Positions 15,764 through 16,071 of a stretch of DNA of 16,071 nucleotides are shown here, piece by piece. Numbering within the stretch: position 1 is the stretch's first letter; every line of letters begins with the position of its first letter. Made by a program: the position numbers and the translations under genes. Source of the DNA: CAUZJO01 sp963580245 (GTDB lineage: Bacteria > Sumerlaeota > Sumerlaeia > MVZB01); the NCBI GenBank assembly GCA_963580245.1, contig CAUZJO010000111.1, positions 1 through 16,071 on the forward strand, given 5' to 3'. Under the pieces are notes generated by a model. That model saw only the letters and a list, made by a program, of their open reading frames with translations, ran no database searches and was not told the origin of the DNA.

Positions 15764-15880
15764 TTTTACGGATTTTATGGATTAACACTGATAAAGCGAC
15801 AGGCAGATAGTTCTATCGAGCATCTGACTAATCGGGTGGAAGTCAGCCAATCATCCTTATTCTCTTATCCGTAAAATCCC
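15756..15880. repeat. 9-nt-periodic repeat with a distant inverted copy
   Basis: The left part reads AACACTGAT (15756-15764), then GATTTTACG, GATTTTATG and GATTAACAC in 9-nt steps, and AACACTGAT again (15784-15792). The 12-mer GATTTTACGGAT (15762-15773) returns as an exact reverse complement at 15867-15878. The whole looks like a degenerate dispersed intergenic repeat with opposed ends and about 93 bp between them. The left end overlaps the last codons and the stop (15761-15763) of the GT2-GT9 gene. Confidence 0.6.
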
Positions 15881-16071
15881 TTGATCCTTCATAAAGTTGG
15901 ATAAACAGCTCGACAGAAAGGGTGGTACCATCGGGAGTGTTGTGGTGCTTTGAGTTAGCCTATTTCCCGCAGTTCAGAGCTTAGAAGTGCCCGTTTTCGA
16001 TGAAATTTGCATTTTTCGGGTAAAAGTCTGCACTACATTTTGAATTCTTTTGGGTCGGTTCGGCAGTGGAA
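15764..16071. other. AT-richer terminal region, no gene seen
   Basis: These 308 bp follow the last gene and run to the window edge. Apart from the repeat ending at 15880, I find no open frame of meaningful size, no recognisable RNA gene, no transposase end and no T-tailed hairpin that would serve as terminator for the rightward operon. The base composition is markedly lower in GC than the genes to the left. Confidence 0.5.

Noticed and set aside
1..16071. CRISPR arrays, tRNA/rRNA genes, insertion sequences and known defence genes
   Set aside because: No regularly spaced direct repeats, no cloverleaf or rRNA-like stretches, and no transposase, integrase or nuclease motifs were seen by eye.

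Overview
The window is a GC-rich bacterial chromosome segment of about 16 kb. It has densely packed housekeeping and cell-envelope genes and no sign of phage, integrase, transposase, CRISPR, rRNA or tRNA genes. The gene mix points to a free-living Gram-negative-like or Planctomycetes/candidate-phylum type organism: thyX, cinA, hisS, folK, an M50 protease fused to CBS domains, an acidic secreted-type YLVVW repeat protein and a family-9 (heptosyltransferase-like) glycosyltransferase domain. That placement is inference only; no marker here settles the phylum.

Layout. Positions 71-11906 are all transcribed leftward (minus strand). In transcription order they are: a radical SAM/SPASM protein, an exported NodB-type polysaccharide deacetylase and cinA (gaps of about 30 bp, probably one operon); then, after a perfect 29-bp inverted repeat, thyX; a multi-pass membrane protein of GT-C/YfhO type; hisS; a GT-B (GT4-like) glycosyltransferase; the M50-CBS protease; and an N-terminally incomplete four-repeat protein. 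A divergent intergenic region (11907-12192) separates these from a rightward block: folK, a VanY-like M15 peptidase and a GT2-GT9 fusion glycosyltransferase. These three overlap by 4 bp each (ATGA, then GTGA), so they are almost certainly one translationally coupled operon. The last 308 bp are AT-richer, carry a 9-nt-periodic repeat with an inverted copy, and show no gene.

How the genes fit together. The recurring theme is surface glycan and cell-wall work: three glycosyltransferase-type proteins, a polysaccharide deacetylase and an M15 peptidase. They are interleaved with nucleotide, folate and translation housekeeping genes (thyX, folK, hisS, cinA). No gene set forms a recognisable defence system, biosynthetic cluster or mobile element. 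The most unusual items are the perfect inverted repeat before thyX, the GT2-GT9 fusion coupled to folK and a peptidase, the orphaned repeat protein at the left edge, and the repeat that supplies the stop codon of the GT2-GT9 gene.
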